A stretch of 64,000 nt of DNA from positions 744,001 to 808,000 of the forward strand of contig NZ_JAKVLR010000001.1 of NCBI RefSeq assembly GCF_022484265.1. Reading direction: 5' to 3'. Source of the stretch: Companilactobacillus sp. (lineage in GTDB: Bacteria; Bacillota; Bacilli; Lactobacillales; Lactobacillaceae). This document shows positions 42,851 through 51,295 of the stretch, one piece after another. The position numbers and the translations under genes were made by a program. The notes beneath the pieces were generated by a model. It saw only the letters and a program-made list of their open reading frames with translations. It had not been told where the DNA came from and made no database searches. Position 1 is the first letter of the stretch; the number at the start of each line of letters is the position of its first letter.

Positions 42851-43126
42851 TGGGAATGCTCGGAAGCTCCCGTTGTTCTCCACTCTAAAACGAGTTCCGT
42901 GTACCAGACTTTTCCGCTTGCTACGGATATGACTGATTGCACAATTCGCAATAAGTCATATCCTAGGCAATGCTCGAAGTCTAACCGGTACACTCCACTC
43001 TCTATTCTGAAACGAGTTCCAAACAACAGCTTCTTCCGCTTGCTACGGGTTTGACTGATTGCCTAAATCGCAATCCGTCCAACCCTAGGCAATGCTCGGT
43101 AGCTCCCGTTGTTCTCCACTCTCTAT
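42851..43126. repeat. Tandem structured intergenic repeats (one partial and two full ~120 bp units)
   Basis: Partial unit 42851-42886, full units 42887-43006 and 43007-43126. All share CGAGTTCC, TTCCGCTTGCTACGG, GACTGATTGC, CTAGGCAATGCTCG and CTCCACTCTCTATT. The first full unit pairs GTGTACC/GGTACAC (42899-42905, 42987-42993) and GGATATGACT/AGTCATATCC (42925-42934, 42954-42963). The second pairs different sequences at the same places, AACAAC/GTTGTT (43022-43027, 43108-43113) and GGGTTTGAC/GTCCAACCC (43047-43055, 43077-43085). Pairing is kept while sequence changes. The last unit reaches the stop codon of the downstream oxidoreductase gene. Confidence 0.8.
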
Positions 43127-44118
43127 TTAAGCACTACGACCTTACCCATCATATGTCCGGCTTCTACTAGATTCGTGGCTTCCTTAATGTTTTGGATATT
43201 GAATCCCTTGAACTCTTTTGTCAATGTTGACTTGATTGTTCCGTCATCCAAGCCCTTTGCTAACTTAGCCAAGTATTCACCTTGCGATGTCATGTCTGGC
43301 ATGTTGTATTTAGCCTTGGTAAACATCCATTCCCACTTGAAATCGACTGATTTTTGTTTGAGATCAACTACCTTTGATTCATTCAAATTAGTAATTGTAG
43401 CAAAAATCCCGAATGGCTTGATAAGTTCAACGATTTCTGACCAATGTGGATCATTGTCGCTAAGTCCCACAATGTAATCGACAGTTTCAAATCCTAGATC
43501 TTGTACTTGTTTGATCAAATCTTGATGATGATCAACTGTGTAGTCGGCGCCAAGATCTTTGACCCATTTAATTTTTTCTGAACCGGAGGCAGTTGAAATC
43601 ACCGTTAAGCCAGCCAGATGTGCTAATTGTGTCATGATTGACCCAACACCACCAGCGCCATTGATAATCAAAACAGTCTTATCGTGGTTGTCGGCTTCTG
43701 GATCAACGTTCAACTTTTCATATAACAATTCACTAGCTGTCAAAGTAACCAGTGGCATAGCCACACTGTGAGCTAGATCAGTTTTTTCAGGAGCAAGTGC
43801 GGCAATTCTCTCATCAACTAATTCATATTCTTGATAACTACCATCGCGGGTATAATCCCCGGCGTAAAAAACAATATCGCCCTTAGAAAACTTCGTGACC
43901 TTTGAGCCAACATCAGTAACTTTCCCATAGCCGTCATATCCTAAAATTTTAGGACCATTGATACTATCGGTTAACTTCTTACGAGTTGCAATATCAACAG
44001 GATTGACTGAGATGCCTTGAACCTCAACTAAAATGTCATGTGGTTCACAGACAGGCATAGCCTCATCAAATTCAGCCAAGCTGTTGATACTATTATCAGT
44101 AACGCCAAATGTTTGCAT
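43123..44118 (-). CDS. Zinc-type alcohol dehydrogenase-like (medium-chain) oxidoreductase
   Basis: A 331-residue medium-chain dehydrogenase/reductase. It has the GroES-like N-terminal part (DILVEVQGISVNPVDIATRK, LGYDGYGKVTDVG) and the NADPH Rossmann motif VLIINGAGGVGSIMTQLA. It lacks the cysteine set for structural zinc, so it belongs to the quinone oxidoreductase/YogA-like 'zinc-binding alcohol dehydrogenase family' branch. The substrate is unknown. AGGAGG precedes the ATG. Its stop codon lies within the end of the tandem structured repeat. Confidence 0.86.
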   Translation of the reverse strand: MQTFGVTDNSINSLAEFDEAMPVCEPHDILVEVQGISVNPVDIATRKKLTDSINGPKILGYDGYGKVTDVGSKVTKFSKGDIVFYAGDYTRDGSYQEYELVDERIAALAPEKTDLAHSVAMPLVTLTASELLYEKLNVDPEADNHDKTVLIINGAGGVGSIMTQLAHLAGLTVISTASGSEKIKWVKDLGADYTVDHHQDLIKQVQDLGFETVDYIVGLSDNDPHWSEIVELIKPFGIFATITNLNESKVVDLKQKSVDFKWEWMFTKAKYNMPDMTSQGEYLAKLAKGLDDGTIKSTLTKEFKGFNIQNIKEATNLVEAGHMMGKVVVLK

Positions 44119-44210
44119 AGTAGCGCCTCCTTAGATAACTCCATTTTACAACAAAAAGATTGAGATGTTGTTACACATATAAAGCTATTCTTTTTAGATA
44201 TAATTTTTTT

Positions 44211-44405
44211 GCTGGAGGTATGAGACCCGACTCCGGACGAAAATCGATTGCCTTTCGTCTGGCATCATTGGTTCGTTCGTTGGCGTAGCCAACATTTTAA
44301 ACAGTAGCACACGCGCCAAAGGCGACTACGTTCCATTATTTATTTCACTACTGAGACCGAGAACTTCACCACCCCGAAATCAAAATAGAGTTAGTTCAAA
44401 ATCTC
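44211..44405. repeat. Foldback intergenic element, copy 2
   Basis: Left end GGAGGTATGAGACCCGACT and right end CACCACCCCGAAATC plus GTTAGTTCAAAATCTC match copy 1 at 25466-25672. Internal hairpins differ: GACGAAA/TTTCGTC, GTTGGC/GCCAAC with a GTA loop, and CGCC/GGCG. No coding potential is supported. Confidence 0.6.
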
Positions 44406-44654
44406 CTTTACCACATTAAAAAAATGAACGTTAGCTGTGTTTGCAATTACTGTGAACTTGTCTTGTTCACTTCGTTTTATCGTCTAACTCTAAATTAGAG
44501 CTCTATTCAATTGAAATATGGTGACGTCGCGTTTTCTCCTCCATAGTTCAAAAACCGATGAAAAAATTTCAGTTGATAGACTTACTTTGAGTTTATACAG
44601 GTATAGTTTGCATTCCTTATTTCAACTATATTTAGAGTGTTTGATGTAACACTA
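44406..44654. other. AT-rich intergenic stretch between foldback copies 2 and 3
   Basis: No gene is supported. The only clear local symmetry is CTCTAAATTAGAG. Together with its flanking repeats it makes up most of the 790-base gap between the oxidoreductase and the 3D-domain gene. Confidence 0.4.
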
Positions 44655-44856
44655 TTTAGACGGAGGACGGAAATCGATGCCCCGGCCCAATGGTGGCGTT
44701 TATGTTAGTCGACGATGACGGCGACTTACATAAAAAGGCAGCTTTGAGATTTTTTCGGGCTTTGAAAAAAGCTCAAAGTATCTTCACCATGTTCCGGCCG
44801 ATAAGGGCAATTGATTTCCGGCCGGAGTCGGCTCACATACCGCACATAAGTCAGTT
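44655..44856. repeat. Foldback intergenic element, copy 3, inverted
   Basis: Read on the minus strand, 44806-44850 gives GGTATGTGAGCCGACTCCGG and then GGAAATCAATTGCC, matching the left end of copy 2. The plus-strand left end at about 44660-44690 (GGACGGAAATCGATGCC) is an inverted version of the same end, so the element folds back on itself. An open frame at 44690-44878 runs through it and is not credible as a gene. Confidence 0.5.
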
Positions 44857-44905
44857 TTATAAAATCAAAAAAGCCTGACTCTTCAGTCAGACTCTTCCAA
44901 TAAAA

Positions 44906-45574
44906 CTATCCAATAATTTCAACTGTTGCTGATGTTATACCGTATGATGGTACGGCACTGTTTGGCATTGCCACGTCAATTTGTTGTGGGTTTGAATAGG
45001 CAAATGTACCTGTATCATTAACAGTTCTATACCACACGTCCCCTTGTGCAGTAGTAATTTTTACACGTGTTCCTCGAGGAAGCACGCTAAGGTTAGCGGC
45101 AATACCGTCATAACCCATATTTGAACCTAATACAGCTGGATCATAGAAACTTACTTTAAATGTTCCAACCGATTGAGTAGTTGTAGCTGGTTGTGCTGTT
45201 TGTTGTACTTGTGCAGTTTGTTCTGCAGGTTGTTCGACAGTTTGAGCAACTGGTTGTGGGGTTGCTTCTTGAACTGGTTGAACTTCTGGTTCTGGTTGAG
45301 TAGCGGCGACATCTTTCATCTTGAAATCTTTCTCACTACCCTTGATGCCAGGCATGAATTCTTTCTTACCTGGTAACGAAACTTTTTTATTTAATTTGAT
45401 TTCGTCTTTATCAGTATTTAAATGGTTCCCCTTAATAGCATCTGAAATACTTACAGTGCTTTCTACGTGATCTCCTTTGTCAGCGTCTGCATATACATTA
45501 GCTGTATATCCAGTCAAACTAACGAACATTAATCCTGTAAAAAATAAGGTTTCTAATTTAAATTGCTTAATCAA
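44906..45574 (-). CDS. Secreted 3D-domain (RlpA-like double-psi beta-barrel) protein
   Basis: A 222-residue exported protein. The signal peptide is KLETLFFTGLMFVSLTGYTANVYA, with cleavage after YA. A charged middle part and a Pro/Gln/Thr/Ala-rich linker (about 95-140, PVAQTVEQPAEQTAQVQQ) follow. The C-terminal 3D domain has TFKVSFYDPAVLG, RGTRVKITTAQGDVWYRTVNDTG and QQIDVAMPNSAVPSYGI. Such domains occur in peptidoglycan-acting lytic proteins; the conserved aspartate in NDTG is present. I use the TTG at 45572-45574 because GGAGG lies six to seven bases upstream and the signal peptide then starts correctly; the frame is open 49 codons further. Confidence 0.8.
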   Translation of the reverse strand: MIKQFKLETLFFTGLMFVSLTGYTANVYADADKGDHVESTVSISDAIKGNHLNTDKDEIKLNKKVSLPGKKEFMPGIKGSEKDFKMKDVAATQPEPEVQPVQEATPQPVAQTVEQPAEQTAQVQQTAQPATTTQSVGTFKVSFYDPAVLGSNMGYDGIAANLSVLPRGTRVKITTAQGDVWYRTVNDTGTFAYSNPQQIDVAMPNSAVPSYGITSATVEIIG

Positions 45575-45675
45575 ATAATCCCTCCGATGTGTTTGAACAA
45601 CAGAGAGAACTATACAAGATTTATATTTCAAATATATTACACGAATAATAAAAAACATTGCAAGACAATTAGTTT

Positions 45676-45692
45676 TGTAACAATGGTGTAAT
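45676..45692 (+). promoter_or_regulatory. WalR (YycF)-box-like direct repeat upstream of the 3D-domain gene
   Basis: TGTAAC, five bases, TGTAAT matches the WalR consensus TGTWAH-N5-TGTWAH exactly. It lies about 100 bases upstream of the TTG start of a secreted cell-wall-type protein, though in the opposite orientation to the gene. A weaker copy, TGTAAT-N5-TGAAAT, is on the minus strand nearer the gene. Confidence 0.45.
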
Positions 45693-45893
45693 GTTATTCG
45701 TTTTGTAGGATTATATTTCATATATCATGACTTTTAGAAAATAAATCCGACAATCGTTGCATTTATTTGTTCAAAGTAATTTCTCAAATATGGCATAATT
45801 CGGTCACATTTTAACGATTAAATTTATAATAAATAGTTTTGAGTAATTCAAGTCTAAGAATAAATTTATTTTGAGATTTACGAGAACAATCTT

Positions 45894-45920
45894 TTGTCAA
45901 AAAAATTTATTTATGATAAT
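45894..45920 (+). promoter_or_regulatory. Possible promoter of the FMN reductase gene
   Basis: TTGTCA at 45894-45899 and GATAAT at 45915-45920 are 15 bases apart, a little short, about 35 bases before the start. The rest of the 382-base spacer (45575-45956) holds the WalR-like box and AT-rich sequence without a gene. Confidence 0.35.
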
Positions 45921-45956
45921 TTGAATTTAACCTAATTAATTAATGGAGGAATGTAC

Positions 45957-46511
45957 ATGTCTAAAAAAATCGCGGTTTTAGTTGGTAGTTTACGTAAAGG
46001 ATCATTTTCAAAGCAAATTGCTAAGAACTTGATGAAAGAATTCCCTGAAGGATACGATTCAGAGATCATCGAGATTGGCAACTTGCCACTTTACAACGAG
46101 GATATTGATACAGAAGATAGCGTACCTGCTGAATACACTACTTTCAGAAATAAAATGAAGGAATTTGATGCAGTCTTGTTTGTAACTCCTGAATACAATC
46201 GTTCAGTTCCTGCAAACTTGAAGAACGCTATTGATGTTGGTTCACGTCCTTACGGCCAAAGCATCTGGGATAGAAAGCCTGCCGCTGTTGTTAGTGTATC
46301 TCCTGGTGCTATCAGTGGATTTGGTGCTAATCACCACTTACGTCAATCATTAGTATTCTTAAATATGCCAGTTGTTCAACAACCAGAAGCATATATTGGA
46401 AACGTTACTAACTTGCTTGATGATAATGGCAACGTTGACGATCGAACTCTTGGCTTCCTCAAGAGCATTGACGATGCCTTAGTTGACTTGATCAACCGTT
46501 TTGATGACTAA
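45957..46511 (+). CDS. NADPH-dependent FMN reductase family protein
   Basis: A 184-residue flavodoxin-fold oxidoreductase. It has the phosphate loop VLVGSLRKGSFSKQIA and the flavin site TPEYNRSVPANLKNAIDVGSRP; SPGAISGFGANHHLRQSL completes the pattern seen in chromate/quinone/azo reductases of the ChrR/YieF type. I start at the ATG at 45957-45959, with GGAGG seven bases upstream; another ATG two codons earlier is too close. Single gene with its own terminator. It is a distant paralogue of the flavoprotein at 24073. Confidence 0.9.
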   Translation: MSKKIAVLVGSLRKGSFSKQIAKNLMKEFPEGYDSEIIEIGNLPLYNEDIDTEDSVPAEYTTFRNKMKEFDAVLFVTPEYNRSVPANLKNAIDVGSRPYGQSIWDRKPAAVVSVSPGAISGFGANHHLRQSLVFLNMPVVQQPEAYIGNVTNLLDDNGNVDDRTLGFLKSIDDALVDLINRFDD

Positions 46512-46533
46512 TACACATAAATACATTTCCATA

Positions 46534-46565
46534 CAAAAAGCGTAGCCGATGGCTACGCTTTTTTC
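46534..46565. terminator. Bidirectional terminator between the FMN reductase and GH3 genes
   Basis: Stem AAAAAGCGTAGCC / GGCTACGCTTTTT with a GAT loop between convergent genes. Confidence 0.92.
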
Positions 46566-46568
46566 GTC

Positions 46569-49280
46569 TTACTTAGTAGTAAAATACTCATTTAATTTCA
46601 TTTGTTGACTGTATGGCTGGGAGGCTTCACCGATCATTTGTGAAAAACGGTCTGTCTTCATAATAACCTTTAAAATATGAATAGCTGATTTTTGAAGATC
46701 TCCAATATACAAATTATTATTGTCCTTCCAATTACCTGAAATAATCACTGTTTGTTCATCCACTATTTGGGCGACGCCAGAATAGATCATTTCAATAATT
46801 TTTTCAGGCAACTCTTTGGTCTGACTCAAATCGATTTTTACGAAGCCTTCGCCTTCTGGATCGGGTTCAAAATCATTCCATAATTCTTTAGTTGTAACGG
46901 ACATAGTTGGAATATCAAATGACGTGCGTTGTTTAATAATGCCATCATCATCAAATTCTGGTGCCAAATCACCAATCCCAGCAAGCAATTTATCTTGGTT
47001 AGCTCCCGGCATGATCAGGTCATTGCCGGCCTTCATACTTCCAACTGGATCTGCTAAACTGTACCAATCTGTCATCACCAAACCTTGAAATTTCCATTCA
47101 TCTCGAAGAATGTTAGTTAGCGAATCAAAATTTTCACCGGCAAATGTACCGTTGATTTTATTGTAAGAACTCATGACTGCCATGGGTTGAGAACACTTAA
47201 TAGCAATTTCAAAATTCTTTAGATAAATTTCGCGTAACGCCTGTTCTCCGATAATACTGTCGCCAGTATTTCGTTTGGTTTCTTGATTGTTGCCTAAGAA
47301 ATGTTTGATAGTTGCACCAATTCCAGGATTCTCTTGGACACCTTGGACTTCTGCAGCAGCAATTGAACCAGACAAGACGGGATCTTCAGCAAAATATTCG
47401 AAGTTTCTGCCACCTAATGGATTACGATGAATATTCATCCCTGGTGCAAGCCACATTGTAACGCCAAATTCTTTCATTTCAACGCCAATAGCTTGACCAA
47501 CTTGTTTGATCAGATCAAGATTCCAAGTTTGTGCAAGCATTGTTCCGATCGGCCAAGCCGTTGCATACTGATGATGTTTAATATGGTTATTGTCGACATA
47601 TTCTTTAGTCAGGCGTAAGCCGGCTGGACCATCAGCATTAACTGTAGCAGGAATTCCGAATTCAAGATTATCAACAGTTTGTCCTGCAGCACCAGGAACT
47701 ATATCGGCTCCATTTCCTACTACGCTTCCTGATTGATCAGGTTGCACGGTTCCTTCAACTAAATCGATCAATTGTCGATCCGACATAGAAGCCACTAATT
47801 GTTCCAAGGTAGTTTTGTGATCGTAGACATCGATCAACTTATGACTTGAAGCAGGTACCACTCGCTGAATATGTTCAATCGAACCTTGTCCAGGTAACAT
47901 TCGTTCGTCACTAATATATGTAGTTACTGAATTTTTCGAATGATATTGAACTGGTTTTGACTCAGCAAAATTGACTGCTTTTAATAGGAAGAAAGGCACA
48001 TTATCAGTCCGTTTTGATCCAACATTATTGCTACGTAAAATCGTTGGATCAACTTCTGGAACTAGCTTGTGTGCTAGTTGTTGTACGACAACTTGTTCGT
48101 CCAATTTAAATTCAGCAATTACCTGTGTATTTCTGGAACTAGTTCCTAATCTAACAACGTAGACCCCAGGCACTAAGACAAAGGCAGCTAAATTTTCATC
48201 AAAACTTGCCAATCTGGTAATTGGAACTGAAATATGCAGTGATTGTTCCTGATCAGGATACAAATTATCAGTTTTAGCAAAACCTTGCAGACTTTGATAT
48301 GGCGTAGGAATATCTGATTGCGGATTTGATACGTATAATTGCACAACTTCTGCTCCATGAAATTGATCTCCGATGTTTTGCACACTGAAATCAACATCAA
48401 TACTTTGCTCATTAACTTTGACTTTTTTCGTTTGTAAGTAAAATTTGGTATAACTTAATCCGAAACCAAATTCATATCTCGGTTCAATATTGAAACTATC
48501 GAAATAACGATATCCAACATAAATACCTTCTTGGTAATTTGGATTTTTTTGACCAAAACTATTTGAAGAATAATAGTCGTTAAAATCCTGAGCCCAAGTG
48601 TCGGTCAATTTGCCCATTGGAGTCTTGTTGCCAGTCAAAATATCGGCAATCGCAAATCCAGCCTGCATCCCTGGTTGTGAGACCAACAATACGCTGTCTA
48701 GAAGTGGACATTTGTCGACAAACGACGCATCAATGACGCCCCCAACATTCAACAGCACGACTGAATCTTGATAAAATTGACTCATTGCTTGGATGTTTGA
48801 TAGCTCATTTTCAGTAAGTTGATAATCGCCTGGTTCATTTTTACGATCTTGACCTTCGCCAGAACTCCTTGAAATCACGTAAATTCCAGTTTGGGCTGGA
48901 GTAAAATCGCTAATTTCAGGATCATCCATTGAAAAAGCTGGTGCTAATACTGCCAACGGATCATCTTTATATTTTTGATAATAATCATTTTTATTCTTTT
49001 GATAAGCCCTCTTGAAACGGTTCAGCCAACCCTTTGAAGTAATTTTGAATCCTCGTTGTTCTAATCCGGATTCAATATTTATCACGTGTCTTTGATTCAC
49101 ATCGCCAGATCCGGTGCCGCCCTTATAAATCTCAAAAGCACCACTTCCATATAAAGCAATCGTCTTGTTTTTAATAGGAAGAACTTGGTTCTTATTTTGA
49201 AGAAGGACCATACCTTCTTCAGCAACTTGCTGGGATAATTTTGCGTTTTTGACCTCGCGTTGCGACATTTTACTTTCCAT
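46569..49280 (-). CDS. Glycoside hydrolase family 3 (beta-glucosidase-like), permuted domain order
   Basis: A 903-residue cytosolic glycosidase. The domains are in reverse of the common GH3 order. The C-terminal-type alpha/beta sandwich comes first (about 1-240; EEGMVLLQNKNQVLPI, YGSGAFEIYKGGTGSGDVN). A fibronectin III-like domain follows (about 275-400; VQNIGDQFHGAEVVQLYV). Then comes the TIM barrel (about 490-800; DGPAGLRL, WLAPGMNIHRNPLGGRNFEY). The nucleophile aspartate lies in GLVMTDWYSLAD and the sugar-binding pair in IKHFLGNNQE. Permuted GH3 enzymes are known in gut and lactic acid bacteria. AGGAGA is eight to nine bases before the ATG. Exact sugar is unknown. Confidence 0.9.
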   Translation of the reverse strand: MESKMSQREVKNAKLSQQVAEEGMVLLQNKNQVLPIKNKTIALYGSGAFEIYKGGTGSGDVNQRHVINIESGLEQRGFKITSKGWLNRFKRAYQKNKNDYYQKYKDDPLAVLAPAFSMDDPEISDFTPAQTGIYVISRSSGEGQDRKNEPGDYQLTENELSNIQAMSQFYQDSVVLLNVGGVIDASFVDKCPLLDSVLLVSQPGMQAGFAIADILTGNKTPMGKLTDTWAQDFNDYYSSNSFGQKNPNYQEGIYVGYRYFDSFNIEPRYEFGFGLSYTKFYLQTKKVKVNEQSIDVDFSVQNIGDQFHGAEVVQLYVSNPQSDIPTPYQSLQGFAKTDNLYPDQEQSLHISVPITRLASFDENLAAFVLVPGVYVVRLGTSSRNTQVIAEFKLDEQVVVQQLAHKLVPEVDPTILRSNNVGSKRTDNVPFFLLKAVNFAESKPVQYHSKNSVTTYISDERMLPGQGSIEHIQRVVPASSHKLIDVYDHKTTLEQLVASMSDRQLIDLVEGTVQPDQSGSVVGNGADIVPGAAGQTVDNLEFGIPATVNADGPAGLRLTKEYVDNNHIKHHQYATAWPIGTMLAQTWNLDLIKQVGQAIGVEMKEFGVTMWLAPGMNIHRNPLGGRNFEYFAEDPVLSGSIAAAEVQGVQENPGIGATIKHFLGNNQETKRNTGDSIIGEQALREIYLKNFEIAIKCSQPMAVMSSYNKINGTFAGENFDSLTNILRDEWKFQGLVMTDWYSLADPVGSMKAGNDLIMPGANQDKLLAGIGDLAPEFDDDGIIKQRTSFDIPTMSVTTKELWNDFEPDPEGEGFVKIDLSQTKELPEKIIEMIYSGVAQIVDEQTVIISGNWKDNNNLYIGDLQKSAIHILKVIMKTDRFSQMIGEASQPYSQQMKLNEYFTTK

Positions 49281-49342
49281 CTAATATCTCTCCTTTGGTG
49301 GAAACTATCTACCAACAATTTTACACTTTTGACGGCAAAAAA

Positions 49343-49377
49343 AAGAAACAATAGCAATATTAATTTGCTATTATTCC
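49343..49377 (-). terminator. Terminator after the 3-hydroxyacyl-CoA dehydrogenase gene
   Basis: On the minus strand AATAGCAAAT / ATTGCTATT forms a hairpin followed after five bases by T8. Confidence 0.75.
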
Positions 49378-49394
49378 TTATTTGATATGAATTA

Positions 49395-50381
49395 TTACTC
49401 CAAGAAACTTGGGTCACGATATGCTGGGTTAGGATATTTGTAGAATCCTTCTCCGGTTGCAACACCCATTTTACCTTTGTCGATGTAATCATGTTTGATC
49501 ATATCAGCCAATTGCTTGTAGTCTGGATCCGTTTCAGCTTGCATTGCAGTGATATCGTAAGCTGTCTTTAATCCGACGATGTCTAAAATACCAAATGGTC
49601 CAAATGGTGCTTTAGTTGCCAACATCCAAGTTTTATCGACCGTTTCAATATCAGCAACACCCTTAGCTAATAGCATTTGTGCGGCATTTAGTAATGGAAC
49701 TAATAATGTATTTAAAACATAGCCCGGTTGTTCTTTCTTCAACTTGATTGGGATCATTCCAATACCCTTGGCAAATTCCACTACCTCATCATATACTTCT
49801 GGGTCAGTCCATTTTGTGCCCATAACTTCAGCCGTGTTGTTCTTCCAAATTTCATTAGCAAAGTGCAATGCCAAGAATTTTTCGGGACGGCCTGTTAATT
49901 CAGCAAATTGACTAGGAAGCAAAGTCGAAGTATTTGTAGCAAAAATTGTTTTTTCATCTGCCACTGATGCTAGTTGTTTGTAGTAGCTTTCCTTAATATC
50001 CATTCTTTCTGGGATGGCCTCAATGACTAAGTCTGCTCCCTTCACAGCTGCACCCAGGTCGGTATTGTAATTTAAACTAGCCGGAACAGATTCAGCATTT
50101 TTACGAGAGGTCGAAAGATCAGCAATCAGCGTATCCTTCAAATGTGGTAGGATCGTACTCTCATAAACTCCTGGTCTTAAAAAAACGTCTAGATGTTCAG
50201 CTTGGCCTTGCACTTCCTTCTTGTAAGTGTCGACTAAACCGATCATCCGATCTTTGGCTTTAGCTATCACCTCGTCATTAATATCATAGATGGTAACGTT
50301 GTAGCCTCGAAATGCGGTTTGAAATGCGATCTGGCTACCCAATACACCAGATCCTGCGATAGTAACATTCTTTATGGTCAT
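49395..50381 (-). CDS. 3-Hydroxyacyl-CoA dehydrogenase family protein
   Basis: A 328-residue NAD-dependent enzyme. It has the dinucleotide loop VTIAGSGVLGSQIAFQTAF, the segment ADLVIEAIPERMDIKES, the catalytic region FATNTSTLLPSQFA and ALHFANEIWKNN (the HFFNP equivalent). The C-terminal helical domain includes GYVLNTLLVPLLNAAQ and GEGFYKYPNPAYRDP. Related to 3-hydroxybutyryl-CoA dehydrogenase. No other beta-oxidation or butyrate genes are nearby, so the physiological substrate may be a different 3-hydroxy acid. GGAGG precedes the ATG. Confidence 0.85.
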   Translation of the reverse strand: MTIKNVTIAGSGVLGSQIAFQTAFRGYNVTIYDINDEVIAKAKDRMIGLVDTYKKEVQGQAEHLDVFLRPGVYESTILPHLKDTLIADLSTSRKNAESVPASLNYNTDLGAAVKGADLVIEAIPERMDIKESYYKQLASVADEKTIFATNTSTLLPSQFAELTGRPEKFLALHFANEIWKNNTAEVMGTKWTDPEVYDEVVEFAKGIGMIPIKLKKEQPGYVLNTLLVPLLNAAQMLLAKGVADIETVDKTWMLATKAPFGPFGILDIVGLKTAYDITAMQAETDPDYKQLADMIKHDYIDKGKMGVATGEGFYKYPNPAYRDPSFLE

Positions 50382-50465
50382 AATACATCCTCCAATCCTA
50401 TGATAAATTCACAAACTTTTGTAATCGCTTACAGTATACCGGATATACAATTTTTTTAGAAAGAA

Positions 50466-50494
50466 AAAGCCTTCCAGTAAGATGGAAGACTGAT
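50466..50494 (-). terminator. Terminator after the ABC-2 permease gene
   Basis: Minus-strand stem CTTCCA / TGGAAG followed by GCTTTTTC, just beyond the permease stop. Confidence 0.75.
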
Positions 50495-50500
50495 TTTGTC

Positions 50501-51283
50501 CTAATAATTTTTGCGACGCGTAAAGGCAAAGTAGCCAATGGCCAAAAATGCGGCCACATATACCAACGTCATCCACAACATAGTGTTGGTCTGTAAATGA
50601 GTCACATGATGTAATTCAGGCATCATTATTTGTGTTTTCAAATTCATCATGTTTAATGGGCTCCACTTGATCCAATCCCAGCGCTCTATTGCCATGGTCT
50701 CGAACATCCCCATTGCTGAAGTTGCAATGTAAAACACGACGCCAAAAGTTACCGAAACGGCCGAATTTTTGAATAAAGTCGACATCATTACTACTAAACT
50801 CAAAACTAACCAAGTTGTGATAAACGCCCCGACGATTGTTAACCAGAGCTCATTTACAACTGAGTGATTGTCAATCATGCTATTAAACTTGATGCTTGGG
50901 AAAAAGATTACCTTCAAAAGGATTGCAAAAATAGTTGAGATCACAAAATAGAAAACGTTCAAGATCAATAAGGTGATCCATTTACTCAACAATACTTGCC
51001 CACGCGAGTATTGACGATACAGCAAATTCTTGATCGTGCCATATTCGAACTCCTGTGTGATCAGGGTACTTCCGGCAAAAATCATTAAATAAACGATCCA
51101 AGTCGTTGCACTGAACAATTGTGTAAAAATTGCTGTGCCGTTGATGGGAGTATTCGATTCTTTGACCAATTGCTTGGTCATAATTGCAGCAATCAGCATA
51201 AATGCCATCACGACAACTGGCAAGATAAACGTTGTTTTTCGTTTGCCTAATTTATAAAATTCTTGTCTGATCAATGTTAGCAA
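50501..51283 (-). CDS. ABC-2 type transporter permease
   Basis: A 260-residue membrane protein with six hydrophobic segments. It has the N-terminal LIRQEFYKLGKRKTTFILPV and the amphipathic EFEYGTIKNLLYRQYSRGQVL typical of exporters of the bacitracin/lantibiotic self-protection or YhaP-like class. It starts with TTG at 51281-51283, with GGGGGG at normal distance, 12 bases after its ATPase. The exported substrate is unknown. Confidence 0.85.
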   Translation of the reverse strand: MLTLIRQEFYKLGKRKTTFILPVVVMAFMLIAAIMTKQLVKESNTPINGTAIFTQLFSATTWIVYLMIFAGSTLITQEFEYGTIKNLLYRQYSRGQVLLSKWITLLILNVFYFVISTIFAILLKVIFFPSIKFNSMIDNHSVVNELWLTIVGAFITTWLVLSLVVMMSTLFKNSAVSVTFGVVFYIATSAMGMFETMAIERWDWIKWSPLNMMNLKTQIMMPELHHVTHLQTNTMLWMTLVYVAAFLAIGYFAFTRRKNY

Positions 51284-51295
51284 ATTTAATCCCCC

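Noticed and set aside
44690..44878. Open frame of 62 codons in the intergenic gap
   Set aside because: It lies wholly within the inverted foldback element, its codons follow the repeat, and it has no convincing ribosome binding site.
49097..49492. Minus-strand frame of 131 codons bridging the GH3 and dehydrogenase genes
   Set aside because: Overlaps both genes in another frame and the intergenic terminator, with no ribosome binding site.
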